From the NCBI RefSeq assembly GCF_044987625.1, contig NZ_JBJDSB010000002.1, positions 1-64,000 of the forward strand: a stretch of DNA of 64,000 nt, in the 5' to 3' direction. Position 1 is the stretch's first letter. Each line of letters opens with the position of its first letter. The notes beneath the pieces were generated by a model that saw only the letters and a program-made list of their open reading frames with translations, made no database searches and was not told the origin of the DNA. A program made the translations under genes and the position numbers. Below are positions 51,283 through 60,114 of the stretch, in pieces. The stretch comes from Desulfobaculum sp044987625 (GTDB taxonomy: Bacteria; Desulfobacterota; Desulfovibrionia; Desulfovibrionales; Desulfovibrionaceae).

Positions 51283-52448
51283 TATGCCTCCTTCTTGGCC
51301 TTGCGCGGGGTGTAGGTGCACAGCGGCTCTTCGGCAAGGTGGCTGCCGTTCATGGTGTAGGCGCGGGCGCGGCAGCCGGCGCAGACCTTATGGTATTCGC
51401 ACACGCCGCATTTGCCTTCAAAACACTTCTGGTTGCGGAACTCGTTGAAGTGCTTGGAGTTGGCCCAGATTTCCGGGAAGGGCGTGTCGCGCACGTTGCC
51501 GCAGTCCAGGTCAAGGTAGCCGCAGGGCTGCACCTGTCCGGTGTGGGAAATAAAGCAGAAGCCCACACCACCAAGACACCCGCGGGACACGGCGTCGAGG
51601 CCGAAGTTCTCGAAGGTGACGGGGATGCCCTCTTCCTTGGCGCGCTGGCGCAGAATGCGGTGATAGTGCGGGGCGCAGGTGGCCTTGAGCTGCATGTCCG
51701 TGGTCTTGCGGAAGTCATAGAACCAGTTGAGCACGTCCTCGTACTCGGCGGCGGTGATGATTTCCTCGCCGATTTCGGCGGCGCGTCCGGTGGGGACAAG
51801 CAGGAAAATGTGCCACGCCGCCGCGCCAAGGTCTTCGCACAGCCGGAAGATGTCGCGGAACATGCCAAGGTTGCCCTTGGTCACGGTGGTGTTGATCTGG
51901 AATTCCAGGCCGGCTTTTTTGAGGTACTCAATGCCGCGCATGCTGGCGGCGAATGCACCGGGCACGCCGCGGAATTCGTCGTGGCTGGCGGCGTCTGGGC
52001 CGTCGATGGAGATGGACACGCGCTCAATGCCCGCGGCCTTCATCTCCTTGGCGCTTTCCTCGGTGATGAGGGTGCCGTTGGGGGCCATGACGCAGCGCAG
52101 GTCCTTGCTTTTGGCGTAGCGCACCAGCTCCGGCCAGTCCTTGCGCATCATGGGTTCACCGCCGGTGAAAATGATGATGGGGCTGCCGGTTTCGGGGAAG
52201 GTGTCGATAAGGGCCTTGGCTTCCTCGGTGGAAAACTCACCGGGGTATGGCTCCGTGTGCGCTTCGGCGCGGCAGTGCTTGCACGCCAGATTGCAGGAGC
52301 GGGTGATCTCCCATGCGATGAGCCGCAGCGGCGGCGCCGCGCCCTCGGCCTGAGCGTGTCCGTGCGGCGCGCCGCCCGGATGGCCCTTGCCGGGATGCCC
52401 GGCAGGCGCTGCGCCCGGATGCTCGAAACTGTCTTGTCTATCGCTCAT
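51282..52448 (-). CDS. ahbD: AdoMet-dependent heme synthase (Fe-coproporphyrin III decarboxylase)
   Basis: A 388-residue radical SAM enzyme that converts Fe-coproporphyrin III to heme b by two oxidative decarboxylations. The radical SAM cysteines are C52, C56 and C59 (SCNLACKHC), followed by FTGGEPMMR. A SPASM-type auxiliary cluster region has CGYLDLDCG and CGVCEYHKVCAGC. The first 38 residues form an unusual Gly/Pro/His-rich extension (HPGKGHPGGAPHGH). Its start lies inside hemB (11-base overlap), with GAGGAG upstream. Confidence 0.93.
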   Translation of the reverse strand: MSDRQDSFEHPGAAPAGHPGKGHPGGAPHGHAQAEGAAPPLRLIAWEITRSCNLACKHCRAEAHTEPYPGEFSTEEAKALIDTFPETGSPIIIFTGGEPMMRKDWPELVRYAKSKDLRCVMAPNGTLITEESAKEMKAAGIERVSISIDGPDAASHDEFRGVPGAFAASMRGIEYLKKAGLEFQINTTVTKGNLGMFRDIFRLCEDLGAAAWHIFLLVPTGRAAEIGEEIITAAEYEDVLNWFYDFRKTTDMQLKATCAPHYHRILRQRAKEEGIPVTFENFGLDAVSRGCLGGVGFCFISHTGQVQPCGYLDLDCGNVRDTPFPEIWANSKHFNEFRNQKCFEGKCGVCEYHKVCAGCRARAYTMNGSHLAEEPLCTYTPRKAKKEA

Positions 52449-53445
52449 TCTCGCTCCTCAGCAGGCGCAGAACGTCCTCGGTAAAGTAGGTCATAATGAT
52501 TTCCGCACCGGCGCGCTTGATGCCGATGAGGGATTCCATCATCACCGCGTCGCCGTCCACCCAGCCGTTGAGGGCGGCGGCCTTGATCATGGCGTACTCG
52601 CCGCTGACCTGATAGGCGGCCACCGGGCAGTCAAAGCTGTCGCGCACGGCGCGGATGACGTCCTGATAGGGCATGGCGGGCTTGACCATGATGATGTCCG
52701 CGCCTTCCTCGATGTCGGCCGCGGCTTCGCGCAGGCCCTCGCGGAAGTTGCCGGGGTCCATCTGATAGGTGCGGCGGTCGCCGTGGGAGGGGCAGCTTTC
52801 GGCGGCCTCGCGGAACGGACCGTAGAAGGAGGACGCATACTTGACCGCGTAGGACATGACGGGAAGGTCGGCGTAGCCGGCGTCATCCAGCGCGGTGCGG
52901 ATGGCCAGCACGCGGCCGTCCATCATATCCGACGGGGCGACCATGTCGGCCCCGGCCTCGGCGTGGGAGACGGCCGTCTTGGCCAGCAGGTCGAGGGTGG
53001 GGTCGTTCTGCACAAGGCCGGTGGTATCGTTCTCGTCCAGCAGGCCGCAGTGGCCGTGGGAGGTGTACTCGCACAGGCACACGTCGGTGGCGATGACAAG
53101 GTCGGGGAAGCGCTTTTTCAGGCGGCGCGTGGCGCGCTGCACAATGCCGTCCTCGGCGTATGCGCCGGAGGCGATAGCGTCTTTTTCGGCGGGGATGCCA
53201 AAGAGCATGCAGGAGCGCATGCCAAGGGCAACGGCCTCGGCGACCTGCTTTTCCAATTCGTCAAGGGAGAGCTGGAACTGACCGGGCATAGCCCCGATGG
53301 GCTTGCGCAGTGCCGGGTCGTTCGTCTCCACGACGAAGTAGGGCATCATGAGGTCTTCGGGCAGGATGGTCGTTTCGCGGACGAGGGCGCGCATGCTGGC
53401 GCTGCGGCGCAGTCGGCGTCCACGGTAGAATGCAGGCAGGTCCAT
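52438..53445 (-). CDS. hemB: Porphobilinogen synthase (delta-aminolevulinate dehydratase)
   Basis: A 335-residue enzyme condensing two 5-aminolevulinate molecules to porphobilinogen. The active-site lysines are K203 (SYAVKYASSFYGPFR) and K256 (IIMVKPAMPY). The zinc-type cysteines C123, C125 and C133 are present in DVCLCEYTSHGHCG. AAGGAG lies eight bases before the ATG. It is between ahbC and ahbD and overlaps ahbD by 11 bases, so the enzymes are made together. Confidence 0.97.
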   Translation of the reverse strand: MDLPAFYRGRRLRRSASMRALVRETTILPEDLMMPYFVVETNDPALRKPIGAMPGQFQLSLDELEKQVAEAVALGMRSCMLFGIPAEKDAIASGAYAEDGIVQRATRRLKKRFPDLVIATDVCLCEYTSHGHCGLLDENDTTGLVQNDPTLDLLAKTAVSHAEAGADMVAPSDMMDGRVLAIRTALDDAGYADLPVMSYAVKYASSFYGPFREAAESCPSHGDRRTYQMDPGNFREGLREAAADIEEGADIIMVKPAMPYQDVIRAVRDSFDCPVAAYQVSGEYAMIKAAALNGWVDGDAVMMESLIGIKRAGAEIIMTYFTEDVLRLLRSENER

Positions 53446-53507
53446 GGTATGAACTCCTTTATGCATAGGCGCCGGGACGCGTGCTCAGACGCGCCCCGGC
53501 GTGGACG

Positions 53508-53756
53508 TTATTTGGATGAATGTCGGTTCATTGCCGCTTCGGCTGCTTTGGCCTTGGCGCGGCGTTTGGAGGCCTCGGCCTCGCGCGCGGCGTAGGCCTT
53601 GCAGAATTCACATTCCTCGCGCAGCTCCATCACGTTGGTGCAGCGGCGCTGGTGGATTTCCACGGCCTGATCCAGAACGGCGGTAGCCCGGCCGCCCTGA
53701 AGCGTGTTGAAGAACAGGCGTCTTACCGCTTGATTTCTTCGTCTGTTAAATAGCAC
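53508..53756 (-). CDS. Small conserved-position protein between ahbC and hemB
   Basis: A frame of about 82 codons overlapping the end of ahbC by 34 bases. The reliable part is the C-terminal two thirds: LFFNTLQGGRATAVLDQAVEI, then a cysteine pair CEFCKAYAAREAEASKRR and an Ala/Lys-rich helix. The start is unclear: GTG at 53756 is my choice, and no ATG with a ribosome-binding site fits. A shorter form from 53630 is possible. Its place inside the heme operon suggests a helper role, which is inference. Confidence 0.5.
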   Translation of the reverse strand: MLFNRRRNQAVRRLFFNTLQGGRATAVLDQAVEIHQRRCTNVMELREECEFCKAYAAREAEASKRRAKAKAAEAAMNRHSSK

Positions 53757-54904
53757 GCCGGGTCGGGAGCCCACACGTCCCCGTAGTATGCTTCGGCCCG
53801 GGCCCTGAAATTGCCGCCGCAGATGGCGAGGTATTTGCATTCTGCACACCGTCCTTTCACGTGGCTTTTCTTATCCTTAAGCTGGTGGAGCAGCTCGATA
53901 TTCGGGTCGTCCCAAATTTCGGAGAAGGGGCGCTCGAGAACGTTGCCAAAGGTGTGGTTGCGCCAGAACTGGTCCGCGTGGACCTGTCCGTCCCAGGAGA
54001 TGCAACCAATGCCGCGGCCGGAGTTGTTGCCTTCGTTGAAGTTCAAAAGCTCGGCAACTTCTTCGGCGCGTTTGGGATCTTCCTGCAGCAGGCGCAGGTA
54101 GACGAGGGGGCCGTCGGCGTGGTTGTCCACGGTGAGAACTTCTTTCTCAAGGCCGTCGTCAAAGCACTTTCTGGTCTCGTCCATGATGAGGTTGACCACG
54201 TCGCGGGTTTCCTGATGGTCAAGGTCTTCCTTGATCAGTTCGGAGCCGCGGCCGGAGTAGACGAGGTGGTAGAAGCAGATGCGGGGGACTTCAAGGTCGC
54301 GCAGGAGCTGGAACAGCTTGGGCACTTCCTGCTGGTTGCGCTTGTTGATGGTAAAGCGCAGGCCCACTTTGAGGCCCTCGGCCTTACAGTTCTCAATGCC
54401 CTGAATGGCGCGCTTGAATGCGCCGGGCACCTTGCGGAACTTGTCGTGGATTTCCTCGCCGCCATCAAGGGAGATGCCCACGTAGGACAGGCCGATCTTT
54501 TTAAGCTCTGCGGCCTTTTCCTTGGTGATGAGGGTGCCGTTGGTGGAGATAACGGCACGCATGCCGTTTTCCGTGGCGTATTTGGCAAGGTCGGGCAGGT
54601 CCTGACGGACGAGCGGTTCGCCGCCGGAGAAGAGCATGACAGGCGCGCCGTAGTCGGCAAGGTCCTTGATAAGGGTCTTGGCCTGCGTGGTATCAATCTC
54701 GTCCTTGCCGTCGGGGTCCACGGCCTGTGCGTAGCAGTGCACGCACTTGAGGTTGCAGCGGCGGGTCATGTTCCAGACCACGACCGGCTTTTTATCTTTG
54801 GAGAACTGCAGCAGGTGGGAAGGCAGTTTGCCGGATTCACGCCCGTAGCGCAGGGCGTCCGACGCTTCCACGGCGCCGCAGTACAGTTTCGAAATGCCTA
54901 TCAT
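53723..54904 (-). CDS. ahbC: Fe-coproporphyrin III synthase (12,18-didecarboxysiroheme deacetylase), NirJ-like radical SAM
   Basis: A 393-residue radical SAM enzyme that removes the two acetate side chains of didecarboxysiroheme to give Fe-coproporphyrin III. Radical SAM cysteines are C50, C54 and C57 (RRCNLKCVHC), followed by FSGGEPLVR. NirJ-family blocks are clear: TVDNHADGPLVYLRLLQED, NNSGRGIGCISWDG, and the SPASM end CAECKYLAICGGNFRARAEA with WAPDPACYLTDEE. GGAGG lies five bases before the ATG. It is the first gene of the heme operon. Confidence 0.95.
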   Translation of the reverse strand: MIGISKLYCGAVEASDALRYGRESGKLPSHLLQFSKDKKPVVVWNMTRRCNLKCVHCYAQAVDPDGKDEIDTTQAKTLIKDLADYGAPVMLFSGGEPLVRQDLPDLAKYATENGMRAVISTNGTLITKEKAAELKKIGLSYVGISLDGGEEIHDKFRKVPGAFKRAIQGIENCKAEGLKVGLRFTINKRNQQEVPKLFQLLRDLEVPRICFYHLVYSGRGSELIKEDLDHQETRDVVNLIMDETRKCFDDGLEKEVLTVDNHADGPLVYLRLLQEDPKRAEEVAELLNFNEGNNSGRGIGCISWDGQVHADQFWRNHTFGNVLERPFSEIWDDPNIELLHQLKDKKSHVKGRCAECKYLAICGGNFRARAEAYYGDVWAPDPACYLTDEEIKR

Positions 54905-55058
54905 GAGCGCCTCCGTATTGATTCGCCGGGAGCATGTATCGGAGTCGGTCACTCCCCGGCGGATGAGTCTGGACCATCGCCGCGGTGGCGGCGTGGCGAA
55001 GGGCAACATAGTCTTTACAGCCCGCGGAGTCAAAGCGAGATACCAGCCGCCATCATTC

Positions 55059-55075
55059 CATACTATCTAAGTATG
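55059..55075. promoter_or_regulatory. Inverted repeat CATACT-N5-AGTATG upstream of the heme operon
   Basis: A perfect 6-bp inverted repeat with 5-base spacer, extended on both sides by TTC/GAA with one mismatch. It lies about 155 bases before ahbC. On the minus strand, TTGCCA and TTGCTC lie just upstream of it, so it could cover a -10 region. This looks like an operator for a dimeric regulator. Confidence 0.4.
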
Positions 55076-55116
55076 AAATGAGCAATGGCAAGGCATGGTG
55101 TCACCTGCCGGACAGC

Positions 55117-55156
55117 CCCGCCATCCGTGGAATATGATGGATGGCGGGAATTTTTT
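55117..55156 (+). terminator. Plus-strand terminator without an upstream plus-strand gene
   Basis: Perfect 10-bp stem CCCGCCATCC / GGATGGCGGG with 12-base loop and AATTTTTTC. Both flanking genes are on the minus strand. It must serve an untranslated plus-strand transcript starting in 54905-55110, or be a remnant. Confidence 0.7.
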
Positions 55157-55194
55157 CTGTGGGGGGGTGGGGCGGTTGTGGGAGGCGCGGCGGT

Positions 55195-58100
55195 CTACCA
55201 CTGCGGGGCGCGGGCGAGCAGGGTGCGCGCTTCGGTGTGGGGAAGCGGGTGCGAGAACAGATAGCCCTGTCCGTATTCGCACCCGAGCTTGCGCAGGGCG
55301 CGCAGTTGCCCTTCGTCCTCAATGCCTTCAGCGATGACCTTTTTGCCGAGGCCGTGGGCAAGGGTAATGATGGCCTGAACGATTTTGGCGACCTCCGGGG
55401 TGGTGAGCATGGCGGCCACAAAGGATTGGTCCACCTTGAGGAAGTCGAAGGGAAAGCGCGTCAGGTATGCCAGAGAGGAGTACCCGGTGCCAAAGTCGTC
55501 AATGGCGAGGGAAACGCCAAGGTTGCGCAGGTCGCCCAGCACACGCAGGGCGGTGTCCGCATTGCTCATCAGGCCGCTTTCGGTGATTTCCAGCTTTACC
55601 TGTGACGGGGCAAGGCCGCTGCGCTCAATGATGTGCGCCACGGTATCCACAATGCCCGGCGACATCATTTGCGGCACGGCAAGGTTCACGCTGATGTCCG
55701 GGGTGCCAAGGGCGTCCTCGCTGCGCCACTGGGCCACGCGGGAGCAGGCTTCGGCAAGGATGTGCTCGCCAATGGGCAGGATGAGGCCGTTTTCCTCCGC
55801 AAGGGGAATAAAGGTCCCCGGTGAAACAAGGCCCCGCTCCGGGTTGCGCCAGCGGGCCAGGGCCTCGAAGCCGGAAATGGTCCCGGTGGAGAGGTCCACC
55901 AAAGGCTGGAAAAACGGCTCGAATTCTTTGCGCTCCGCCGCGCGCTGCATCTCCGTCTCCAGCAGCAGGCGCTGGGAGGCATGGGCGTGCATGGTGGGGT
56001 CGAAGACGGCGCTTTGTCCTTGCCCTCTGGCCTTGGCGCGGTACATGGCGATGTCCGCATTGCGGACCATGTCTTCGGCGGAGAAGGCGTCCAAGACATC
56101 CACCGCAATGCCGATGCTGGCGGTGGTGAACAGCTCGTGTGTGTCGATGACAAAGGGCGGGCGCAGGGCCTCGTGCAGGCGGTCCGCCACGGTGTGTGCG
56201 TCGCCGGCGCTGGCAACTGGGGAGAGCAGCACGCCAAATTCATCCCCGCCAAGGCGGGCCAAGGTCTCGCCCCCGCGTAGTGCGCTGGTGAGGCGGCGGG
56301 CAATTTGGGTGATGAGGCGGTCCCCCATGGCGTGGCCGAGGCTGTCGTTGACGTTTTTAAAGCCGTCCATGTCAAGCAGGAGTACGGCGTAGCCATGCCC
56401 CGCGCGGGCGGAGGACGCCTTGATGCGGTCCGCCCGGTCCACGAAAAGGGCGCGGTTGGGCAGGCCTGTGAGGGCATCGTGAAAGGCGTCGTGCTGGAGT
56501 TGTTCCTCGGCGCGTTTTCGTTCGGTGATGTCCATGGCGTAGATGTGCAGCTGCTTGTCGCCGGGGATGGGGTGGTACACCCACGAGTAGGTCCGCCCCA
56601 TGACGGTATGCTCAATGGCATCGGAGTCCTGTTCCGAAGCCAGCGCGGCGGCGGCGATGTGCTCGTGCCCCTGCGGCAAAAAGTCGCGCGGGCTTAGAAG
56701 GCCAAGGCGCTGGATATGCGCGGTGGCCGAAGGGTTGGTGTAGGAGATGTTCCCGGTGGCGTCCACGGCCAGTACGGGGTTGGGATTGAGTTCCGGAAAC
56801 GTGGCAAGGCGGCGGATTTCCCGCTCCTGCTCACGGATTTGGGTCAGGTCCGTCACAAGGCTGAATGCGCCGATGGTGACGCCGTCCAAGTCGAAAATGG
56901 GCGCGACATCGTAGCGGAAATGGATGGTGCGTCCGGCCTGTGTGGTCAGGGACATTTCAATGTCCTGAAAGGCCCGCCGCTCGCGCATGGCGCGTCCTGT
57001 GAATGTTGTGTGGTCCGTGTCGCCGTAGAAGAATTCCGCGATGCTTTGCCCCACGTATTCCTCTGGCGCTCCGCTGCGGTCGTACATATCCAGATAAGGT
57101 TGGTTGACGTAGGTCAGGCGCTCCTCGGCGTCCGCGACCACGCAGGGCACGGTGAGGCCGTGGAGGATGCCGTTCAGGTAGCCCATGCGCTCCTTCATTT
57201 GCTGGACCATGCGCTGGATGGAGGTGGCGAGTTTGCCGACCTCTGCGCTGTGGTCCGTTGGCAGGGTGGCGGAGTAGTTTCCGCGCGACACCGCGTGGGA
57301 GTAGTGCACCACTTCGGCGAGGGCCACGGACACGGAGCGGTAGGTGCGGATGACCATCCACACGGCAAAGGCCAGCGCACAGACGCTGAGTGCCAGCCCC
57401 ATGGTGCGCCATGTGGCGTAGCTGTTGCGGCGCAGGCGGATGAGGGTGCCCAGTTCATCAAGGGCGGTGTTCATGAGGCGGACCTCCGCGTCCGTGGCGG
57501 TGCGCAGCAGCGCCGGAACATTGGCGGCGGACGTGGGGCTGGTCTTGATGGCGGTCAGCGCCGTGAGCACATCGTCCATGGTGGCGGAAAAGGCCGCAAG
57601 CTCGGAGGCAAAGCGGTCCTGAAGCGTGGGGCTTGCGCCGTAGAAGGCGTCGTCCTCCATGATGGCGGCGGCCGCGGACTGCGTCAGGTCCACAAGGTCC
57701 CTCTCCTTGATGAGGGCGAGGGTCTGCAGCCACTGCTCGGACAGGGCGGCGCTTTTGGGCGCGTGCACCACTGCGGTGGTGAGCATGCCCAGCTGGTGCG
57801 TATGGACGATGATATTGGGCAGAATGCGCGACACCAGCCGCGCAAGGTGGGCGCTGTCGTGCACGGGGTCCACGGTGATGAGCGAGCTGTCCGCTGTGTT
57901 GCGGATAAGGGTTTGCAGGGCGGTCATAAGCGGCGGCGGAGTGCCCGGCGTGGGGGGAAGCGCCGGAGCCGGGGCGTTCCATAGCTGGTGGAGGCCGTGG
58001 GGATGCGGTCGCATGCGGATGCGGCGGGTTATGCCGACGATGGAGCCGTTGACAAAGCGGTCAAAGTCTTCATCCATGCGCATGAGGTCGGCGATGGTCG

Positions 58101-58374
58101 CCTCAATGCGGCGCGCGGCCTCGGCCATGTCGCCTTCTGGCGGCACATCCTGCGCGGTGCGTGCTCCGGCGCGGTGCAGGGCCGAAATGTCGCGGAAGAG
58201 AGGGGTGGCCGTGCGGATATACCGCGTGCCCACCAACTCGGTGTCCGCAATGCCGATATCGTAGCGGAAGCTGACCTCCATGAACCATGTCAAAATGGCG
58301 AGAGGCAGAACAAAGGCCAGAGAGCTGAGCAGCATTCTGGTGGAGAGGTTCAGGGGGCGAAAACGGGCCTCCAC
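55195..58374 (-). CDS. Membrane PAS-GGDEF-EAL protein
   Basis: A 1059-residue sensor starting at GTG, nine bases after AGGAG. Helix 1 (about 13-35) and helix 2 (about 335-355) frame a long helical periplasmic domain. HAMP-like and PAS domains follow. GGDEF is canonical (RLGGDEF near residue 710), with RGGE in place of a strict I-site. EAL is also intact (FEALARW near 835, KLEITESGL, DDFGTGYSSLAYL). Either activity, or one allosterically controlling the other, is possible. Its 3' end faces the heme operon promoter region. Confidence 0.93.
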   Translation of the reverse strand: MEARFRPLNLSTRMLLSSLAFVLPLAILTWFMEVSFRYDIGIADTELVGTRYIRTATPLFRDISALHRAGARTAQDVPPEGDMAEAARRIEATIADLMRMDEDFDRFVNGSIVGITRRIRMRPHPHGLHQLWNAPAPALPPTPGTPPPLMTALQTLIRNTADSSLITVDPVHDSAHLARLVSRILPNIIVHTHQLGMLTTAVVHAPKSAALSEQWLQTLALIKERDLVDLTQSAAAAIMEDDAFYGASPTLQDRFASELAAFSATMDDVLTALTAIKTSPTSAANVPALLRTATDAEVRLMNTALDELGTLIRLRRNSYATWRTMGLALSVCALAFAVWMVIRTYRSVSVALAEVVHYSHAVSRGNYSATLPTDHSAEVGKLATSIQRMVQQMKERMGYLNGILHGLTVPCVVADAEERLTYVNQPYLDMYDRSGAPEEYVGQSIAEFFYGDTDHTTFTGRAMRERRAFQDIEMSLTTQAGRTIHFRYDVAPIFDLDGVTIGAFSLVTDLTQIREQEREIRRLATFPELNPNPVLAVDATGNISYTNPSATAHIQRLGLLSPRDFLPQGHEHIAAAALASEQDSDAIEHTVMGRTYSWVYHPIPGDKQLHIYAMDITERKRAEEQLQHDAFHDALTGLPNRALFVDRADRIKASSARAGHGYAVLLLDMDGFKNVNDSLGHAMGDRLITQIARRLTSALRGGETLARLGGDEFGVLLSPVASAGDAHTVADRLHEALRPPFVIDTHELFTTASIGIAVDVLDAFSAEDMVRNADIAMYRAKARGQGQSAVFDPTMHAHASQRLLLETEMQRAAERKEFEPFFQPLVDLSTGTISGFEALARWRNPERGLVSPGTFIPLAEENGLILPIGEHILAEACSRVAQWRSEDALGTPDISVNLAVPQMMSPGIVDTVAHIIERSGLAPSQVKLEITESGLMSNADTALRVLGDLRNLGVSLAIDDFGTGYSSLAYLTRFPFDFLKVDQSFVAAMLTTPEVAKIVQAIITLAHGLGKKVIAEGIEDEGQLRALRKLGCEYGQGYLFSHPLPHTEARTLLARAPQW

Positions 58375-58620
58375 GGCGGTGTGCTCCTGTGGTGTGACGT
58401 GAAGCGGACAGGACCGCGTCGCCCCCGCGTACCCCATGGAAGAAACTGCAGGGGCGGGCTGGGCGCGGCGGTGGATAACACCTTTGGCAGTGTACCCGAG
58501 GGGAAAGAAAAAAGCGACAGCTCTGACGCGATGAGGACGCGCGTGAGGGCTTCGTCACGCAGTGCGGACGTAAAAAAGCCCGGCAGGGCCGGGCTGGAAA
58601 GACTGTGCAAGGGGCGCAGG

Positions 58621-59277
58621 CTAGGAGGGCAGAACAGCGTCCGGCCCAAGGCGCTCCATAAGTGCGCCAAGGCGTTCGCGGGGCTGACGCCGGGTCAGGT
58701 AATTGTCCAGAACCTGCGCGGCAAGGGCGGGAATGTCGCTGGCGGCGACGGTGCGGTAGCACTCTGTGGCAAGTCGCGGGTGTCGGCCCAGCTTGCCGCC
58801 AAGCTGAACGCGGAAGCCGTGGGGACCGGGCGTAAGCGTGCGCGTTGGGCAGGAGGCCATACACGCGCCACAGCGCACGCAGGCGTCCGCATCAACAGCG
58901 GTAACGCAGCCCATGTCATTGGCGACAAGGGCCTTTTCGCGGCACAGGTCAAAGCAGGTGCCGCATCCGGCGCACGGGGCGTCGCTCACCAGCGGGGAAA
59001 CCGCGCCAATGCAGCCAATGTCCGCAATCTGCGGGCGCGAACAGCCGTTGGGACAGTACGAGATGGAAATGGTGACCGTGTGGTGCATGGGGACCACGCC
59101 GCCAAGAGCGCTGTGCAGACGCTCGCCAAAACCGGAGGCGGTTACGGCCTCAAGGATTTGCTCGGGCAGAGTAGGGGCGTCCAGCACGGCGTTGGGGCAG
59201 CCGTTGGCGCCGAAGCACGGCGTAATGCGCAGACCGGGGCCTTTGAGAATCTGTGGTGTGGGGCGCTGTGTTGTCAT
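58621..59277 (-). CDS. Assimilatory-type siroheme sulfite reductase with ferredoxin domain
   Basis: A 218-residue protein. The siroheme/[4Fe-4S] signature C-x5-C and C-x3-C is present as CFGANGC (C21, C27) and CPNGC (C75, C79). Two further [4Fe-4S] motifs follow: CAGCGTCFDLC (102-112) and CVRCGACMASC (133-143). The length equals that of the small low-spin sulfite reductase known from Desulfovibrio, so sulfite reduction to sulfide is likely. A related siroheme electron carrier is the alternative. GAGGAC precedes the ATG. It is transcribed alone. Confidence 0.85.
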   Translation of the reverse strand: MTTQRPTPQILKGPGLRITPCFGANGCPNAVLDAPTLPEQILEAVTASGFGERLHSALGGVVPMHHTVTISISYCPNGCSRPQIADIGCIGAVSPLVSDAPCAGCGTCFDLCREKALVANDMGCVTAVDADACVRCGACMASCPTRTLTPGPHGFRVQLGGKLGRHPRLATECYRTVAASDIPALAAQVLDNYLTRRQPRERLGALMERLGPDAVLPS

Positions 59278-59296
59278 GTGTCCTCTGTGCATGAAG

Positions 59297-59343
59297 AAGC
59301 GGCCGCCGTCTTTGACCTTGGTCAAAAAGGGCGGCCGCTTTTG
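59297..59343. terminator. Probable terminator hairpin
   Basis: Arms AAGCGGCCGCC / GGGCGGCCGCTT with a 23-base loop, between the lipoprotein stop (59354) and the sulfite reductase start (59277). On the minus strand the tail is TTCTTC, so it can end the lipoprotein transcript. Confidence 0.6.
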
Positions 59344-59353
59344 GTGGCAGGGG

Positions 59354-60019
59354 CTAGAGCGCGGAGTCGGCGCCGGGGTCCTGAACGGGCTGGTTCCAGT
59401 CCGCGACGGGCGCGCCAATGTCCGTGGCAATGGTGCTCATGATGGCCTGAATCGGCTCCATGGGCATGCGCGACTGCTGGGTGAAGAAGATAAAGTCCTT
59501 GGTGTGTCCGGGGCTCATCTGACCGGCCTGCGCCATGGACCAGATAAGCGAGCCGGTGGAGGCGTCGTAGATTTCTACGCGAACGGCGAGGTTGGTTTCG
59601 CCCTGCGTGCCGCCAAACATCACATGGGTGATGTCTCCGGCCACGATGAGGTCGGCGTGCGCGGCGCGGGCAATGGGCATGGCGTTGGCGGCGGTGGTCC
59701 ATTTGGCGTCCGGCGCAAAGGTGATGACGGGGAACACCTCGTTTTGCTGCCACTTCTGGAGCAGGGTGCGGGTGAGCTCGCGGCTGAGGTAGCGGTGGTC
59801 GTCCACGCGCTGGTGGATGCGCAGCGGCAGGACCACGGCTGTGAGCTTTTGCATGGGGTGGTTTTGCGGATGCACCATGGTCTGGACATCCGAAACATCC
59901 ACATATTCGTTGATGTAGACGGTTCCCGGGCCGGAGAGGTCGAAGTCTGCGGCGCATGAGCACAACATGAGGCTGGCCGCGAGGGCGGCGCAAAAGAGAG
60001 TGATGGTGCGGACGGTCAT
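59354..60019 (-). CDS. Putative lipoprotein
   Basis: A 221-residue exported protein. The signal peptide ends in a lipobox (LMLCSCAAD, lipidated cysteine at about residue 20 or 22). The mature part contains strand-helix units such as LTAVVLPLRIHQRVDDHRYLSREL and DLIVAGDITHVMFGGTQGETNLAVRVEIYDASTG. These resemble the LpoB/CsgG-like fold of outer-membrane-associated lipoproteins, a weak fold-level comparison. AAGGAG lies 14 bases upstream. It is the last of three minus-strand genes. Confidence 0.8.
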   Translation of the reverse strand: MTVRTITLFCAALAASLMLCSCAADFDLSGPGTVYINEYVDVSDVQTMVHPQNHPMQKLTAVVLPLRIHQRVDDHRYLSRELTRTLLQKWQQNEVFPVITFAPDAKWTTAANAMPIARAAHADLIVAGDITHVMFGGTQGETNLAVRVEIYDASTGSLIWSMAQAGQMSPGHTKDFIFFTQQSRMPMEPIQAIMSTIATDIGAPVADWNQPVQDPGADSAL

Positions 60020-60114
60020 GGTTTGGGAAAGCTCCTTGCGTTCTTGCTGTTCTGCCGGAAGGCGCGGGGCCTTCCGGCAGAAAGTGAAGCAAGATGCATG
60101 CCGCAGGTGAGCGG

